Source of the DNA: Motacilla alba alba
Taxonomy: Eukaryota > Chordata > Aves > Passeriformes > Motacillidae
Length of the DNA: 64,000 nucleotides
Direction: 5' to 3'
Assembly: GCF_015832195.1 (NCBI RefSeq)
Contig: NC_052018.1
Coordinates: forward strand, 69,997,666 to 70,061,665
The notes beneath the pieces are model-generated. The model did not search any database. It saw nothing but the letters and a program-made list of their open reading frames with translations, and was not told the DNA's origin. The translations under genes were made by a program, and so were the position numbers. Shown piece by piece: positions 13,950-26,882 of this stretch. Numbering within the stretch: position 1 is the stretch's first letter; each line of letters starts with the position of its first letter.

Positions 13950-14120
13950 TAGGGCCCAGGGCTTGGAGTCAGGAGGTCTGGGCTCTATTTCTGGCTCCGC
14001 TGTAGCCTTCCTGTGGGACTTGGGTGAAGCTCTTGGAGGTGAGTTGTTCCAGTCTCTGAGCTTCTTGATGCGTTTAATGGGGGTATTGTTTGCCGGTTTC
14101 GTATGCGTTTGTGTGAACTC
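13950..14120 (+). mobile_element. MIR (CORE-SINE) fragment, sense
   Basis: Diverged copy of MIR in the forward direction. Matching landmarks recalled from the consensus appear in order: CTTGGAGTCAGGAGGTCTGG (tRNA-related part), GGCTCCGCTGTAG, CTGTGGGACTTGGGTGAAG, GTCTCTGAGCTTCTTGATG and TTAATGGGGGTATTG. Borders are approximate. Such copies are old and rare in bird genomes. Confidence 0.75.
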
Positions 14121-17100
14121 AGGCTCTGCAGCCAAAATTATTAATCCTCTGCATTTCTTAAGGAAAGAACTGGGAAGGATATGAAGCAGAAAAGCAAATG
14201 TTCGTTTGTTGCTTGACTGCGCTTGGCTGCTGCTGTTGCAAGACACTGGCCTTTGGATCTTTAAACTTGGTTGCTTTGTGTCTAGGGATCTTTGTGGGTG
14301 TTCCTGACAAACCCCTGTCAGTTTTGCCTCTCCCACCCCTAACAATGGGACACATGCATTTATACTGCAACTTTGTTGATTTAGTGATGGTACCCTTGGG
14401 AAAGAGTTAGTTCGGGTAGTTTCTAGACTTTCTCACTGTGAAGAGAGAATTTAGTGTGAAGGCCGGCCATGAGCAGAGGGGATTCATCACAGCAACTTAC
14501 GGGCACATTGTGCACTATTTCTACATGGCCAGTGACCAGCTCTAGCACCCAGGTTGCTCATGGCTGTCCTTCCCGTGGATCAGCTGGCAGTGCAGCAGGG
14601 AGCTCAGAAAGGCAGTGCAAAGCACCCTAACAGGCACTGCTGGCTGCTGCCTGGTGGCTCAGCTGTCCTCTGCGATGAACTTCTGATGCAATTTCCAGCC
14701 ACAGAAAGAACATCGCATCCAAAGAGCTGATGCGACTCCAAGCCGCATACCAACATAAGTGGAAGAGGGGATCTGGCTCTGCTGCTGCATGCTTTTGGCC
14801 ACAGTAACCTCCCCATTTCCAAGAGGGACAAGGGAAGGAGCAACCAGCAGCCCTTGATCTGTGCAGCACCCACAACATTCTTTGGGAAAGTGGGGAAGGA
14901 TTAGTAACAATGACAAAACAGGCATAGCTATGCAAAGGACAAACAGATAAGCTTGGGATTTTCCTGTCTGCTGACCCACCCTCTGATAAGCCAAACTAAT
15001 AACTCTCCATGGGTTAGCTTGTGCACAAGCAGAGTTTCTTTTCAGCCCAGTTCTGCTTCTGTAAACATCACTCCCATGGCTGTGGCTCCTGTGGCTGTTG
15101 TGACATCCATAGCTTGTCAATGACATTTTGCCAAGTAGCTAATGGGTAAAGATACAGAAGGTTTGCAGGGCAGTGGGGTGTGAGGGAATAAGAATAACAC
15201 ACAGTGTAAGAAAGGGAAGGACTGCAAGAATGGGGAATAAGAATGCGTAAGATTCAAGTTGAAAGAACTTAATTTCCTCAGGGATGCAAATATGAAAGAA
15301 AACATCAGACAGGGAGAAGTGAAGTGAAGAGAAGAGCAGTGGAGACCTAAAGAGCCAGACCAAAGAAACTGAGGCCGACAATGGCCAGGAATAAATGGGA
15401 ATGATCAGAGAAAAAATGAGAGATGTAGGTAAAACCACAGTGTAAAGAAAAGGCATGACATAATGAACAAGAGAAGGAAATTGTTTTTGGAAGAGGGAAT
15501 GCAAACCAAGACATGATAGAATTATGTGGAGAAAACAGAAAAAGTCAGAGGTGGAAGGAGGAATAATAAGACAGAGATGCAGGAAAAAGCAGGTGGAACA
15601 AAGAGCCTCACACTGTTTGTAGGTTAATGAAGTTTCTTTTTACTAGTTCACTAGTTGTGTTGCAATGTCCCAAGAGGCATTTTGTTTCTGTGGCTCTTTT
15701 GACCACTTATTCTAATTATTCTGGGTTCCATGACTAAGTAATTAGAAGAAAAGGAAAAGAGCCTAAAAGTCACCCGGATGTGTCATGAGGCTTTGTCTGA
15801 AGGACTGCTCCCTTCAGAGGGAATTGTTTCTAGAAAATAGCTGAGACACTGACATCCCTAGTGTACATGTGGCTGGCCTCTGTGTCGCCTGGGTAAGCTG
15901 TAGGGGCTCAAAGATTTCTGAACCCTCCCCACCCACTTCGCTGCAAATTACTCTGTTCTGCCTGGGAGGGATGATGAGGAAGGGAGGATCCTAGCAGAAT
16001 CTTCTTGCCAGCATGTCTCAAAGCTGGCTCTGATCCTGCAGGATTTGACCAATATTTGTTGAAAGTGGAGCAACAGAGAGTGCTGGGTGGCTTGGTCCTA
16101 GTCCCCAGTCAATGGGAAGTGAGAAAAACAGAAGCAGATTGTAGATTTCTCTTCTGATCTAATACTCCTTTTCTTTACCTACTTTGCTCACATTAACTTG
16201 GTGACTTTCATTTACATATTGAAGAGACACATAAGTGTTTTATATTCAGGAGGAACCCAACAATTCCTGCATTCACTAAGGAACCTGAAACCTGGAAGTG
16301 AACATCAAAGGAGAGCTTTTTCTCTGGAATTATATAATCTCTGTTATGGTAATATGGTAACTAAACAACACCTTATAGTAAAGAGGCAGAACATCTTAGC
16401 TAATATAAGCAAGGCATGTAACTGCACTGTATGTTTGAAATCATAGTTTCATCTAAAAAATAAAAATCTGGCCTAAAAAGCATTCTGTGCTGGACCAGGA
16501 CATCATAGCCATGTGCAGCCAAGCACTGGACAAGCACAAACTTACTATGCTGGTTCAGGTATGTTTGACACACTCTGGTAGACACTGAACTGAATCAGGT
16601 AACGTCTGTCCTCCAGTCAGCATAAAACTGGCATAAACACCACATCATGTGCTCTGACTAATTCAACAGAAACATACTGGTGTGCTTATGCCAGATACAG
16701 ATCCAGTACACACAGGAGGTGCTCCTGCAGTGCCAAAATCTCATATTAATGAAGCTGGAAGCAGAGCCATGTGCATTAGCTGCATGTTTTGAATTCTTAG
16801 GAGTGGCAGCCGTTCATGGCAGGGGGCTTTTTCAGAACAATCATAAAAGGACTTTTTTTTTTCCTGGGGTGACAAAATTGTTTCCTTTGTTTCCAATAAT
16901 CTCAGCATTTGAAAATACTGAATTGGTCCTTTTGTTTGCTGTGTCCATTTACTGCAGATTGTAGTTTCAGCGCAGCTCATGTTAGGATGACCAGGCCCCC
17001 CTCCTTCCATCACACAATTATGCCAGTCTGTTTAAAGATGCTGACCAAGCCTTATGTTGACTGCCTTGCCATGAAAGCAGTTTGCCATACCAGAACTGTT

Positions 17101-17669
17101 GCTTAAAATCAAACATTGAAATAATTTAAGACTGAAGGAAATAATTTGGTCAATTGAAACACTCCCCTTGGTTTTTCTCGGTGCACATATCCCAGCGATG
17201 TGCCAGAATGGCTCTAGATATTTTCTTGTTAAAGTTTCATGAACAAATTGGGGAAAAGCTGAGAATAATTTCTTTACCTCTGAGGAAAATCACAGACTTG
17301 TAACATTATGCTTCACTATCCCTGCTAAAGATGATTTATTCTTGGGGCTCATAAACATTCTTGAAAGAGTAAAATTTTTGCCTTGTGACTGCAGCATATT
17401 GCACCAAGTGTTGAACACTTTCAAAACAATTTCCTGAAAGGATGTGAAAAGTAGATTGGGATCCAAAGGGACACATTTTTCTCCTTTCCTTTCATATTCC
17501 CAGGATGCCTTCCCACTTCTATAGGAAATGTAGTGCAGAACACTCATCTTGGTCAACTAAAAGGAACACTTTTTCTCATTTCAAAGAGGAAAGCAAGTCT
17601 GAAAAAATTGAAGCTAAACCTGGTAACTGTAATAATGCTTGGCACTTACATGCAGGTTTTCATCTTCTA
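14121..17669. other. Intergenic, no gene recognised
   Basis: Lies between the two MIR copies. Contains the purine-rich tract at 15120-15600. Open frames up to 155 codons (14659-15126 minus) have no recognisable similarity. Confidence 0.6.
15120..15600 (+). other. Purine-rich tract
   Basis: About 480 bp biased to A and G on the + strand (GAAGAGAAG, GGAAGGA and similar). It explains the Ser/Leu/Phe-rich ORFs read on the opposite strand. No gene recognised. Confidence 0.6.
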
Positions 17670-17872
17670 GCCGCTTTACATTAAGTAATGAATCCTCAGG
17701 ACTTCCCTGTGGAGTAGGTAGCTGAGTATTATTAGCCCCCTCCTGCAAATGGGAAAACCGAGGCGGAGATGTTAAGTACCTTGCCTAAAGCCAGCGAGGG
17801 ATTCTGTTGTAGAGTTGGGATCAGAGGTTAGGAGTTCTTGTGCTTTCAATTCCCGTACCTATTGTGTCACTT
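17670..17872 (-). mobile_element. MIR (CORE-SINE) fragment, antisense
   Basis: Diverged MIR read in reverse complement. Landmarks in + strand order are CCGCTTTACATTAAG, AATCCTCAGG, GTGGAGTAGGTAGC, TATTATTAGCCCCCT, CAAATGGGAAAACCGAGGC, TTAAGTACCTTGCCTAAAGC and TTGGGATCAGAGG. These follow the antisense MIR consensus over nearly its full length. It lies beside a CpG-rich block at 17890-18010. Confidence 0.82.
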
Positions 17873-17879
17873 AAGTACA

Positions 17880-18010
17880 GAGCCATAATTGAATATCGTA
17901 ATGACCCGGGGGTGAAGTGATTCCAGCTACTCAGATCCGAGCACGGCTCCTCTGATGGTCAGAGACTCAGTGGCGCGGTTGCACGCAGCCGGACAGAGCA
18001 CGAGTGCCTA
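17880..18010. other. CpG cluster next to the antisense MIR
   Basis: About nine CpGs occur within roughly 120 bp immediately after the MIR copy, in a neighbourhood that is otherwise CpG-poor. It does not look like part of the MIR consensus. Function unknown. Confidence 0.4.
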
Positions 18011-21000
18011 ATGGGTAGGACAAAGAAGTGTCATTCTCTTTGGCCTCCTCAAACTTACCACTGGGCAATGTTCATCAGGCCAGGTCTCAGCTCAACTCTT
18101 CAGCCAGCTGTGCCTTCGCTTTAAGGCAGAAGGCCAAATGTTCACCTTTGATGGGTGTCTTGCCACTAAGAGACTCATCTTCAAGGCAGATGCTGCTGTT
18201 AGGACCAAGGTTATTGTCCATCTACTTTTGTGTGGCACTTGTTACAACAGAACAGGCAAGTCCCTTTCTTGCTAATTCATGCATGTGGAGGAGTGTGAAA
18301 AGTAACCCAGGCCTCTGTGCTCTGGGCTAAAGCAGATTCTCCCCTACCTTTAGGAATAGAATTTTTGTGTTCTGCAGTCCTCATATCATCTGAATGGGAG
18401 CACAGGTCTGGCTTTTCACAGGGCTGCTAGGAGGGTTCACAGATCTCAGCCTTGCCCCTGACCAGTGTGTGCCTTAGACAGGGAACAACATATCAAAAAA
18501 GAGGGTATAACATGAAAACCATGAGGAAAATTACCATCAATTGCTGCACAGTTGCTGATGTGAATAAATGTGTTCCTATGAATTCAGTAAAGAATGCTCC
18601 ATTTCAGTGTTTCTCAGGCAAAGAAATGTTTGTTTTTTCTTTTCTAAATGCCTATTTCCATTAGCAGTATTTCCTGCATGTTGTTCAACCATGTTTTCAT
18701 CCCATCAAGATGCCATCGGGCATTAAAGCTTAAGAACTGGCTTGTATCTCTCACTTGCTGCCAATGTATATTGACGTGGTGCAGGATGATGCATCATAAA
18801 GGGAAGCTGTGTAAAGTGCATTGCTCATTAAGATAGTCCTTCTGACCCTGCCATTAATATGGGATGGACACAAATCCATCCACGAACACACTGACTCCAG
18901 CCCTGCACACAGAGAATATATTATTCCAGTTGGGAACTGGAGTCAGTTTTGCATCTGACCCTTCATTTTGGCAGGGAATCAGAGGTTTTGGAACTTGAGA
19001 CTGATCCACACCCCATGTTTATTTTGCTTATATATAGGAAAAATGTGGAAATCCCCAGATGCTGCTGGCCTGGATAAGAATGATTCTTGCACTGAAAACA
19101 CAGAACCATATTTGCTCTGCGAATGAAAAGATGACGTTTTCTCAGTTCTGTGAATTTTGTCTCATGATTTTGCCCTAAAAACTTCCTAGTTTTACTAATT
19201 GGTCACTAGAGATTATGAATATCAGCCTTGCATTAACATTTTAAAACAAAATACTAGAATGATCTTTTCGGGGCTCTCTATTTCTAGGAGTACGGCAATG
19301 AAGTAGGATGTTTAGAGTCAGAAAGATTGTGTGATAATGCCTGAGTCACATTAATTGGATTGTCAGAGACTACTGTACCCCACCATGAGTGTGAGAGAAG
19401 CTGGGAATGCAATGAACCTCTCAGGGCACTGGTGCTAACTGATATGTATCTTGTATTTCAAAATACAATAATACAAACTCCACCCAGACCAGACTATTAA
19501 CTTGGCTGGAATCTTCTCACTCGGGTTTGTGTCCTCCAGAGAGGCGAGTGCTCCACTCATCAGTGCTGGACCCTGAGGAGCACAGCTGAGCTGCATTGAG
19601 ATACAAAGTAGGTCCTTCATGCATGATCTGGAGATCACCTCCCATGGTCAGCACACAGACCATTTGCTGCAAAGGGCCTTCTCCACATTGCATTTGCTGG
19701 CACTGGGATTTTTGCTAAACATCAATGTCCCCAACTGTGCAAACTATTTATAAAGCACACAACACGTCTGTCAGAGCAGAGTATGTTTTTAATATAATGT
19801 AGTATGAGCATGTGGAAAAAATAATGGAGACTGTTCTTCACTCAGAACTCAAGCACAACCAACTGTATTTACATCAAAATTTTTAGAACATGTTTTTCTT
19901 AAGCACTTCATTAAATATTAAGGAAATATAAACACATATGTTAAAAAATTGGGCCGATGTCCTATAGATTGCATAGGAAGGATTTGGAGTTTCCTTTAAC
20001 GTTGGTATTACATCATAATTCCATGAGGTGATCTTTGTCTGTGAGGAGGACTGGGCTTACAGTTCTCTCCCTGTTACACATGTATGTGCTGCAAAGGGAG
20101 GGCAAAGGGAGGAGCACTGACATGTATAAACTGTGTTGAAATGTGTCTTTGTGTGAGCTATTTGCCTCTTCCTTACTTTTTTTTTTGAAAGGTGCTTTCT
20201 CCTTCTATACTGACACCTGAGCAACCTCAACTAAGTCCTTTGCAGGAGAGCAAAGGTGATCAAACATTTTACCTCTTCACAAATAAGAGACAGATCATTA
20301 TATTAATGCTCTCAACTAGTCTGTTTAATGAGGCTGTTGTAACAAGACTATCCATTTGCTTAGAGTATATTTTGGGAACTAAAGGCAGAGGAGCCAATAT
20401 TGGGCCAGGAAGCTCTGAGCAGGATGGGCAGATGGAAGAGGGCCATGGCTTCTGGTGACCAAAGGTATAGAAATGAAGGAAGAAGTTATGAAGCCAAATG
20501 CTGTCCTCTTCTTGCTTTTGTTTTGCCACACCTGCCCTGTTGTTTTTGTTGTTTTTGTTGTTTTTGTTTTTGGTTTCTTTTGTTATTCCTGCCTCATTCT
20601 TCTTCCCTGTTTTGCTCCTTGTGCCTTTCTTTTGCCTGCTGGAGGGATCCAGAAAACCTTTTTGCAGACCACCACCTCCATGTCACTCCCACAGTCAGCC
20701 CTTCCTGAAGCTACTGCTGCTGTGTCCAGGACTCTGCTGGTGGGGAATGAAGAGCAGAGGAGGGAGGGATGGCCACAAACAGCACTATGCCCTGGCAGCT
20801 CCTGGCAAAAGGGAGGCAGGAACACAAGAGAACGCCTGACAGATATGCAAGGCTGCAGCTGGGTGCTGGTGAGCATCTCAGGGGAGCTTTACGCCATGTG
20901 ACTGCTTGAGTAGGTATGGCCTAACATGAATGGACATGGATTTCCTTCATTTTTGCTGCAGTGAAAGGAAGGGTCAGTTATTCAGTCCGGTCAACACCAA

Positions 21001-22299
21001 CTGCTGTAGAAAGATTGCCTTGAGCGTGGACTGGGGAAAGATGTGGTTGAGAGTATTACCTTTTAAGTCTCCATAGGCCATGCAACTGGATTTTCCCAAA
21101 ATACCAACCCAGCTCTTGGGCTGTTCTGTGAAGCTGACCCTCTTTGGAAACCCTGAATGATGTGGTTAATACTCTTCTCACATCTGCCAGGAGCTAACCC
21201 AAGGACCAATAATTTACTGGAATTTCAGCTTCTACTTTTAAGTAGCGTTTTTCTAAATTTTCCCTTAAATATTACCTGATAAAGGGGGAATGGAAGGAAA
21301 CAGTGTATTGTCCTTCATAATCCCTCATCACACTAGTTAAGCACAGGATAAGGCTGGAATTAATCTACTTTGTTACACATGGATTTTATCATAAAATTTT
21401 ATCTGGGACAAGAACACCCTTAGGTACTTTCCCAGCTATGACACCAGTACCTTGTGAAGTAAACTGACAGGGGTTTATCCCTTTCAGGAAATGGTGTGCT
21501 GAAGCAGGAAGCTGCTCTATCAGCTCTCAGCAAACCAGTGCTCTTGAGTGGTTTAGGTGCAGTCAAGCAGTGAAAAGGTTTTCCATGGTAGATGGTATAG
21601 AGCCAGGACTATATTAACTGGAAATTACTCAGTATTTCAACATTCTTCTTTTATGAGGAAGCCAAATTGCTCCTCAGATAATTGCGTGGTAATTTGGTAT
21701 CTCTGGACTCCTTTCCTGCTCATTTCTTGTCTTAAGGTGCTGGTGTTGGTGGCACTATGAAGGAATTTACACACTGACTGAAGGGCTGGTGGGTTTTGAC
21801 AGCTACTGACCCACTGTGCATCCTTCACTCTGACTCAGTGCTGCCTCTCCTGCAGAGGTGTGCTGCAAAGCTACCTTAATCCCCACAGAGCCCTCTGGTA
21901 CTCACAGAACTAGAAAATGTTGTCATTAAAACAGAAACATCCATTTCATTCCATGCTATGACTGATTACCCGTTTTATTTTCCGGTCCCATTTTGCTTGT
22001 TTTCCTCTGCCAATACCTCACGTAGTAAAGGAATTGGAAGGCTCTTCTTGTACGTGATGAGCAGCCAGCCCTTTCTCAATGTGTGGCCCTCGCCTGGACT
22101 TGCCATTATTTGAGGTGTAGATGGGTTTGTGTACGAGCCTGCGCACACACGTGCGTGCTTGCAAAAGCACACGCTGGGTGAGCTCCAGGCTAGCCATTAG
22201 ATTTCCCCTGCTATTACTCTACTGTACATATTCCTAGTAGATTAGAGCAGAATTTTTTTTATACGCTCTTCTATAAAAAGTGTGCTATATTGATTGCAG
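18011..22299. other. Intergenic, no gene recognised
   Basis: Mostly AT-rich unique sequence with the (GTTTTT)n repeat at 20540. Open frames near 20.4-20.9 kb are driven by that repeat. Confidence 0.6.
20540..20582 (+). repeat. (GTTTTT)n simple repeat
   Basis: Tandem GTTTTT units with a few GTT interruptions. Confidence 0.85.
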
Positions 22300-22550
22300 C
22301 ACAGTGAGCTGCTGTGGTTGATATCCGAGCGCTAACCCAGATAGGGATTAGCATTACATCAGCCATCAGGCGAGGGAACCTGGCGAGCTGCCAGCCTGTA
22401 AAAATGGAAGACATTTGCGTCACTGTTCCCTTGGTAATGCTTCTTGGAGCCGTGTCAGCTGTCCCCCGAGGTTGTTTCCTTAATATGTCAACAGACATTC
22501 CTGAATCTTTAATGCTGAATAGCTCTTTTTCCTCTTCCAGAAACACTTAG
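22300..22550. promoter_or_regulatory. High-complexity block, candidate conserved noncoding element
   Basis: This stretch has even base composition, scattered CpGs and no simple repeats, and stands out from AT-rich flanks. It has no coding signature I recognise. Conservation cannot be judged here. Confidence 0.25.
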
Positions 22551-25500
22551 GAGACAGTGTAGCTAGTGTCTCCCGCTGCCCTATGTATTAAAAAATTATA
22601 TACCTATGTAGATGAGGCTTAATACCTTTTGGGGGGGTGTCACGGCAGTTACAGTCAGATCTGGGTGAAGCACAAAGCCCATCTGCAGCGGGATTGCCGT
22701 TTGGATGAACAGAGGAAGCAGCAGCCCTGTTCAAAACCACTCCTTCTCTGCCTTTGGGAGCATCCCACTGGAGGGAGTGAAAGCATCTGTGTTAGATCAG
22801 TTGCTGGAATTCGCTAACATTTGGGATAAACTATCTGACCTTGCTGTAGGAATTCCAGTTCCACACAATAACTTCAGGTTAATGCCTGAAAGCTGTGGGA
22901 CTGTGCGCGCAGTGACCTCTAGCTTCCGGAAGACATTTGTAAGTGCCAGTTTTGAGAAAAAGTCCGAGGTTTTATCCAATGACATTTTCACCTTTCTGCT
23001 TCTCCATGCAGCCAAATGATATTTTCATCTTGAAGAATTAAAATGCAAGTAAGATACACTGCACAAAATTTGAGCATGTGCCCTTTCAGCTGAAAGTAAA
23101 CATCCGCTATCAAAAGGACCTTTTGTTCTTAGGTGACAGTTTAAAGTTTGCTGTAGTAATTAATCACAGACTTGTAATTTAATAGTTTGGGAAGAGAGAG
23201 CAAAGAAGTAATTCTAAGAAATCACTTCATGAATAGCTTTAGTTTGGTCAAGGAGCACTACAAAGCGCTCATGATAATTTATCACTGTTGTATGCATTTC
23301 ACGCAACCCACTGACCGAGCACAAAAACACTCTGCTGGTTGAAACTCAGTTCTGCCAAGGGGGCAGAGAGCTCTGTCAGTCTGCAGTCTTTAGCCAGTAC
23401 TGAAGGACTTCCAGATTCCTTGCTTGAGGAATTTGACCCCAGCGCTGGAATTCGTCTCTTCGTAGCCCCCCACGGCGAGCAGTTTCCTTGAGCAGCCAAG
23501 GGCAGGCGGTGCGGGGAGGGAGGCGCTCGCTGGGGTTAGGGACAGGCACAGGAGGGGATTCCCGAGCACCCCGGCCTGACAACCTGTGTTAGCAGCGGAG
23601 AGGCGCCTGAGCCCTTCGGCTGAGGTGTTGGCGCTCGCCCGTGCACAGACACCTGTGAGGGAGCTGATGCTGCTGCCTGAGCCCTGTGCCTGTTTGTCCT
23701 TACACTTTGCCGCCTTCCTGGTCTCCAGTTCTCGTGGCCAGCTTTACCCTTGACAGGCAGGTGATGAGTGACTCAGCTCAGTGGGAGAACATGGAGTGCC
23801 CACCACAGCAGCGTCCCTCGGGAGGAGCGACCATGCCCTCCGCTGTCTCAGAGCGCCGGCTGAACTGGCTTGCCCCTTAACCCCAGGACACCCAAATCCC
23901 ACACAGAGATAACCAAGCTCAGCTGCTTGGTCTGCACCCCAGCTTCCGTCACAGAGCCTGGTGCTCACTGGGTTGGAGACAGATAATGATGGGTTCTACT
24001 CTTGGCCCCACGCTGCCGCTCCACTGGGAGAGCTGGAAGAGGGAGGTAGGAAAAATGTGACTCACGAGGGTGATCCAAAACTGGGACAGGGTCACAGGCT
24101 GGAGGCAGGTGGAGAGCGCTGATGTTCAGAGCCAGGGGTGTTTGGCTGTAGGTTACCAGCCTGGCAAGAGGCAGGAGCAAGGCCCCAGCTGAGCAGCTGG
24201 GCTTGAACATAGATGCCAGAAGAAGAACTGATCCCAGATGTAGCTGCTTTTGCCTCTTGGCTGCTGCAGAGAGGTCTTTGTACAGGTCTGCGGTTGCCTT
24301 CTTGAGGGAGGTTGCCTTTGTGCTGCAGGGACAAGAGGCTGAGGTAGAAGAAGCCCCACAGCAGGATCAGCACTGTGGGGAGGGCAAAGGACAGAGAAAA
24401 ATTTCCTTCTCTGAGACAGAGCTTGTAATTCACCCCTCCAAGGATTGCCTCCTTGCCTCCATTCTCCTGCTATGGACCCCAGATTTCTTACCAAGTGAGA
24501 TGAGCCCCAGATCTGACTTCAAAGCCCTGACCCTTCCTACTGTCAGCCCTGTGGCTCCTCTCTGTCTATTGCTATCACATATTTCTATATATAACACAAG
24601 GCTCCTGTCTGCTGCAAAGGGTGTTTTCTGAGGTAAAGTTAAACCTTTAGAAACAGAGCCTTGAAAGCACAATTGGTCTATCCTGACTGCTTGTGTCATT
24701 ACTCAAAAAGACTGTTGAATGAAGGTCAGCTCTTGAACAGGTTTGAACTTTTATGGTTCTGTGAATTAACTTTCTCCTAGTCCCAGAAAGCTGCAAGTTG
24801 AGGTCTTTTGTACCACCGAGAGCTAGGGTTTGATAATCCCAGTGATATCTGAATCCCTAAAACTTCTGTCCCTCAAGAGTACTGCTTACAGTCACCAAGT
24901 AGCTGCAGCTGAACGAGGTGGGTGCCAGCTTGCCCTTGAGCTCTGCACTTTCTACCAGCTTTCCAATAGCATTTCCTCCCTGTTTCTGGGTGCAGTTCAA
25001 CACTCCCTGCCTATGCACCCAAAGAAGGCTGTGGGAGCCTTGCCATTGACCTCAGTGAATGCAGAAGCACCCTCACAGCACTGATAATGATCTACAAAGC
25101 CCCACATAAGTTCAACTTTTTATGTCCTCTTCCCATGCACGATCCAGGATGAAAAGCTTCAGAGGCTGTGCTGACCAGCTTTTATATCTGTCTGAAGAAA
25201 GCCATCCTCAGAGGCTGGGGCAGATTTGACACATCATGTTCTTTTGCCTCATTTAAGCATGCCAACTTAATAGGAGTAGTTTTGATCCATGATATTCTGA
25301 AACAGAACACTGAAACTTGCTGGAGGACTAGGCAGTATCTTACCTCTGTTTGTGCTGCAGCAATACTCCATTAAATTAGCCTTGGATGCAGTCTGGCAAG
25401 CTGATGTACATCCATACCAATTTGCTAGGCTGTCTGCAGGTATTCCCCTGAGGACTGGATTCCACGGTGATTTACAGTTAATCATTGTTTCCCCATGACT

Positions 25501-26849
25501 TTGTGCTTTTTAAGCCAAATGCTCAGTATTCTGGGCAGGTGTCATATGGTGCAACTTCCTGCTGTGGTAAGCAGAGAAAGTCAGTGGCAGCCCGAGGAAA
25601 TACTGAGTTAGGAAAGTGTGGCTTTCTGATGGTAAACACAGGTCCTCAGGTTGCAGTCTGAAGGACATTGTTGCTTTGGCTTCACTTGTTTTCTCTGTTA
25701 TGGAAAGATAGCACTGGCAACAACTAGCATATCTAGAGACCCAGCACTGAGCCTTTTGTTTTCAGAGTAGAGTTTGAAATGAGTCATCTACAGGTGAGTC
25801 GACTCATAAGCTGCATGGAGAGGGTGACAGATGCTATGGTAGCAGAGAAGGAGCTATGCCGGGCCCATAAAGAAAGGAATCACATGTCCTTTTGTGGTGC
25901 AAGAGTATTTAGAAACTCAGGCCTGGCTTTGGGATAGATGCTCAGCCAAATATTCCCATTAAAAAATGGCTTGTCAGCTAACTGTGTTTTCCACCCAAAG
26001 CAGGTGCTCTGTATTCAGCTGTTTCTCCTAACACAGGAAAGAAACCTGGTTCAACTCAGCCAGTCAGCTCTGCTCAGAGTGCAGTGCAAGGGAAATTCCA
26101 TAAATATCAGGGAGTTTGAGTTAAAACAGTGTGTACAGAGACTGGAGATTCCAGATGTTTTGAATTGTCTTTATAAAAATAAAAGAACCGTTTAATACTT
26201 CATCCATGTTATAAAAATCTGCTCTGTTTGTGTTTATCCAAAATTCATGTTTGTCCTGGACATTTCATAGGTCTGTGCTAATGGATATCAACAGTGCTAG
26301 GACTCCATATGTCAATTGCAGAAACCCAGCTTGTCCTCCCATGCCCTGACTTAGGAAATCTCTTGCTGGAGACTTGGGCCAGGACAAGGAGCAACTGAAT
26401 GTTTCCTTGCGTAGCTGCAGAATGTGGGTATAGTGAATGCTTGGGAGACCAAAGGGCAGATAGTCGTGCTGAATGGAAACACTGGTTATTTCTGGCTAGT
26501 ATGTGCCTCATGTGAGAAGTGTATGCTGTATTTTTGGACACCTCTGACAGCCAGTGAGTGCTCTTGGGGGCATGGATGTGAACAGGACAAGAGACGAGGA
26601 GATTTCTGAACCTTAAGGACATCCAGATAGGATGTCTATGAACTTGCCCTGATGGGTCAAGGAAACATTACTGTGGGTAATGAGTGTTCTGTCAAGCAAG
26701 GTAATGTTCTAACTGATTTCACTGAAAAACCATAGTATGTGCTGGGTATCATGTTCATGAGACAAGCTGGTTCTCAATGAAATCTTCCAACCAGCTTGCT
26801 CGTTTCTTGGGTTTTGTGAAAAATTCAACAGCTACTCATAGTTGATAAT

Positions 26850-26882
26850 TTCTCTCTCTCTCTCTCTGTCTTTTTTTTTTTA
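26850..26882 (+). repeat. (CT)n microsatellite with T-run
   Basis: CT dinucleotide repeat followed by CTG and an 11-12 base T tract. Confidence 0.85.
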
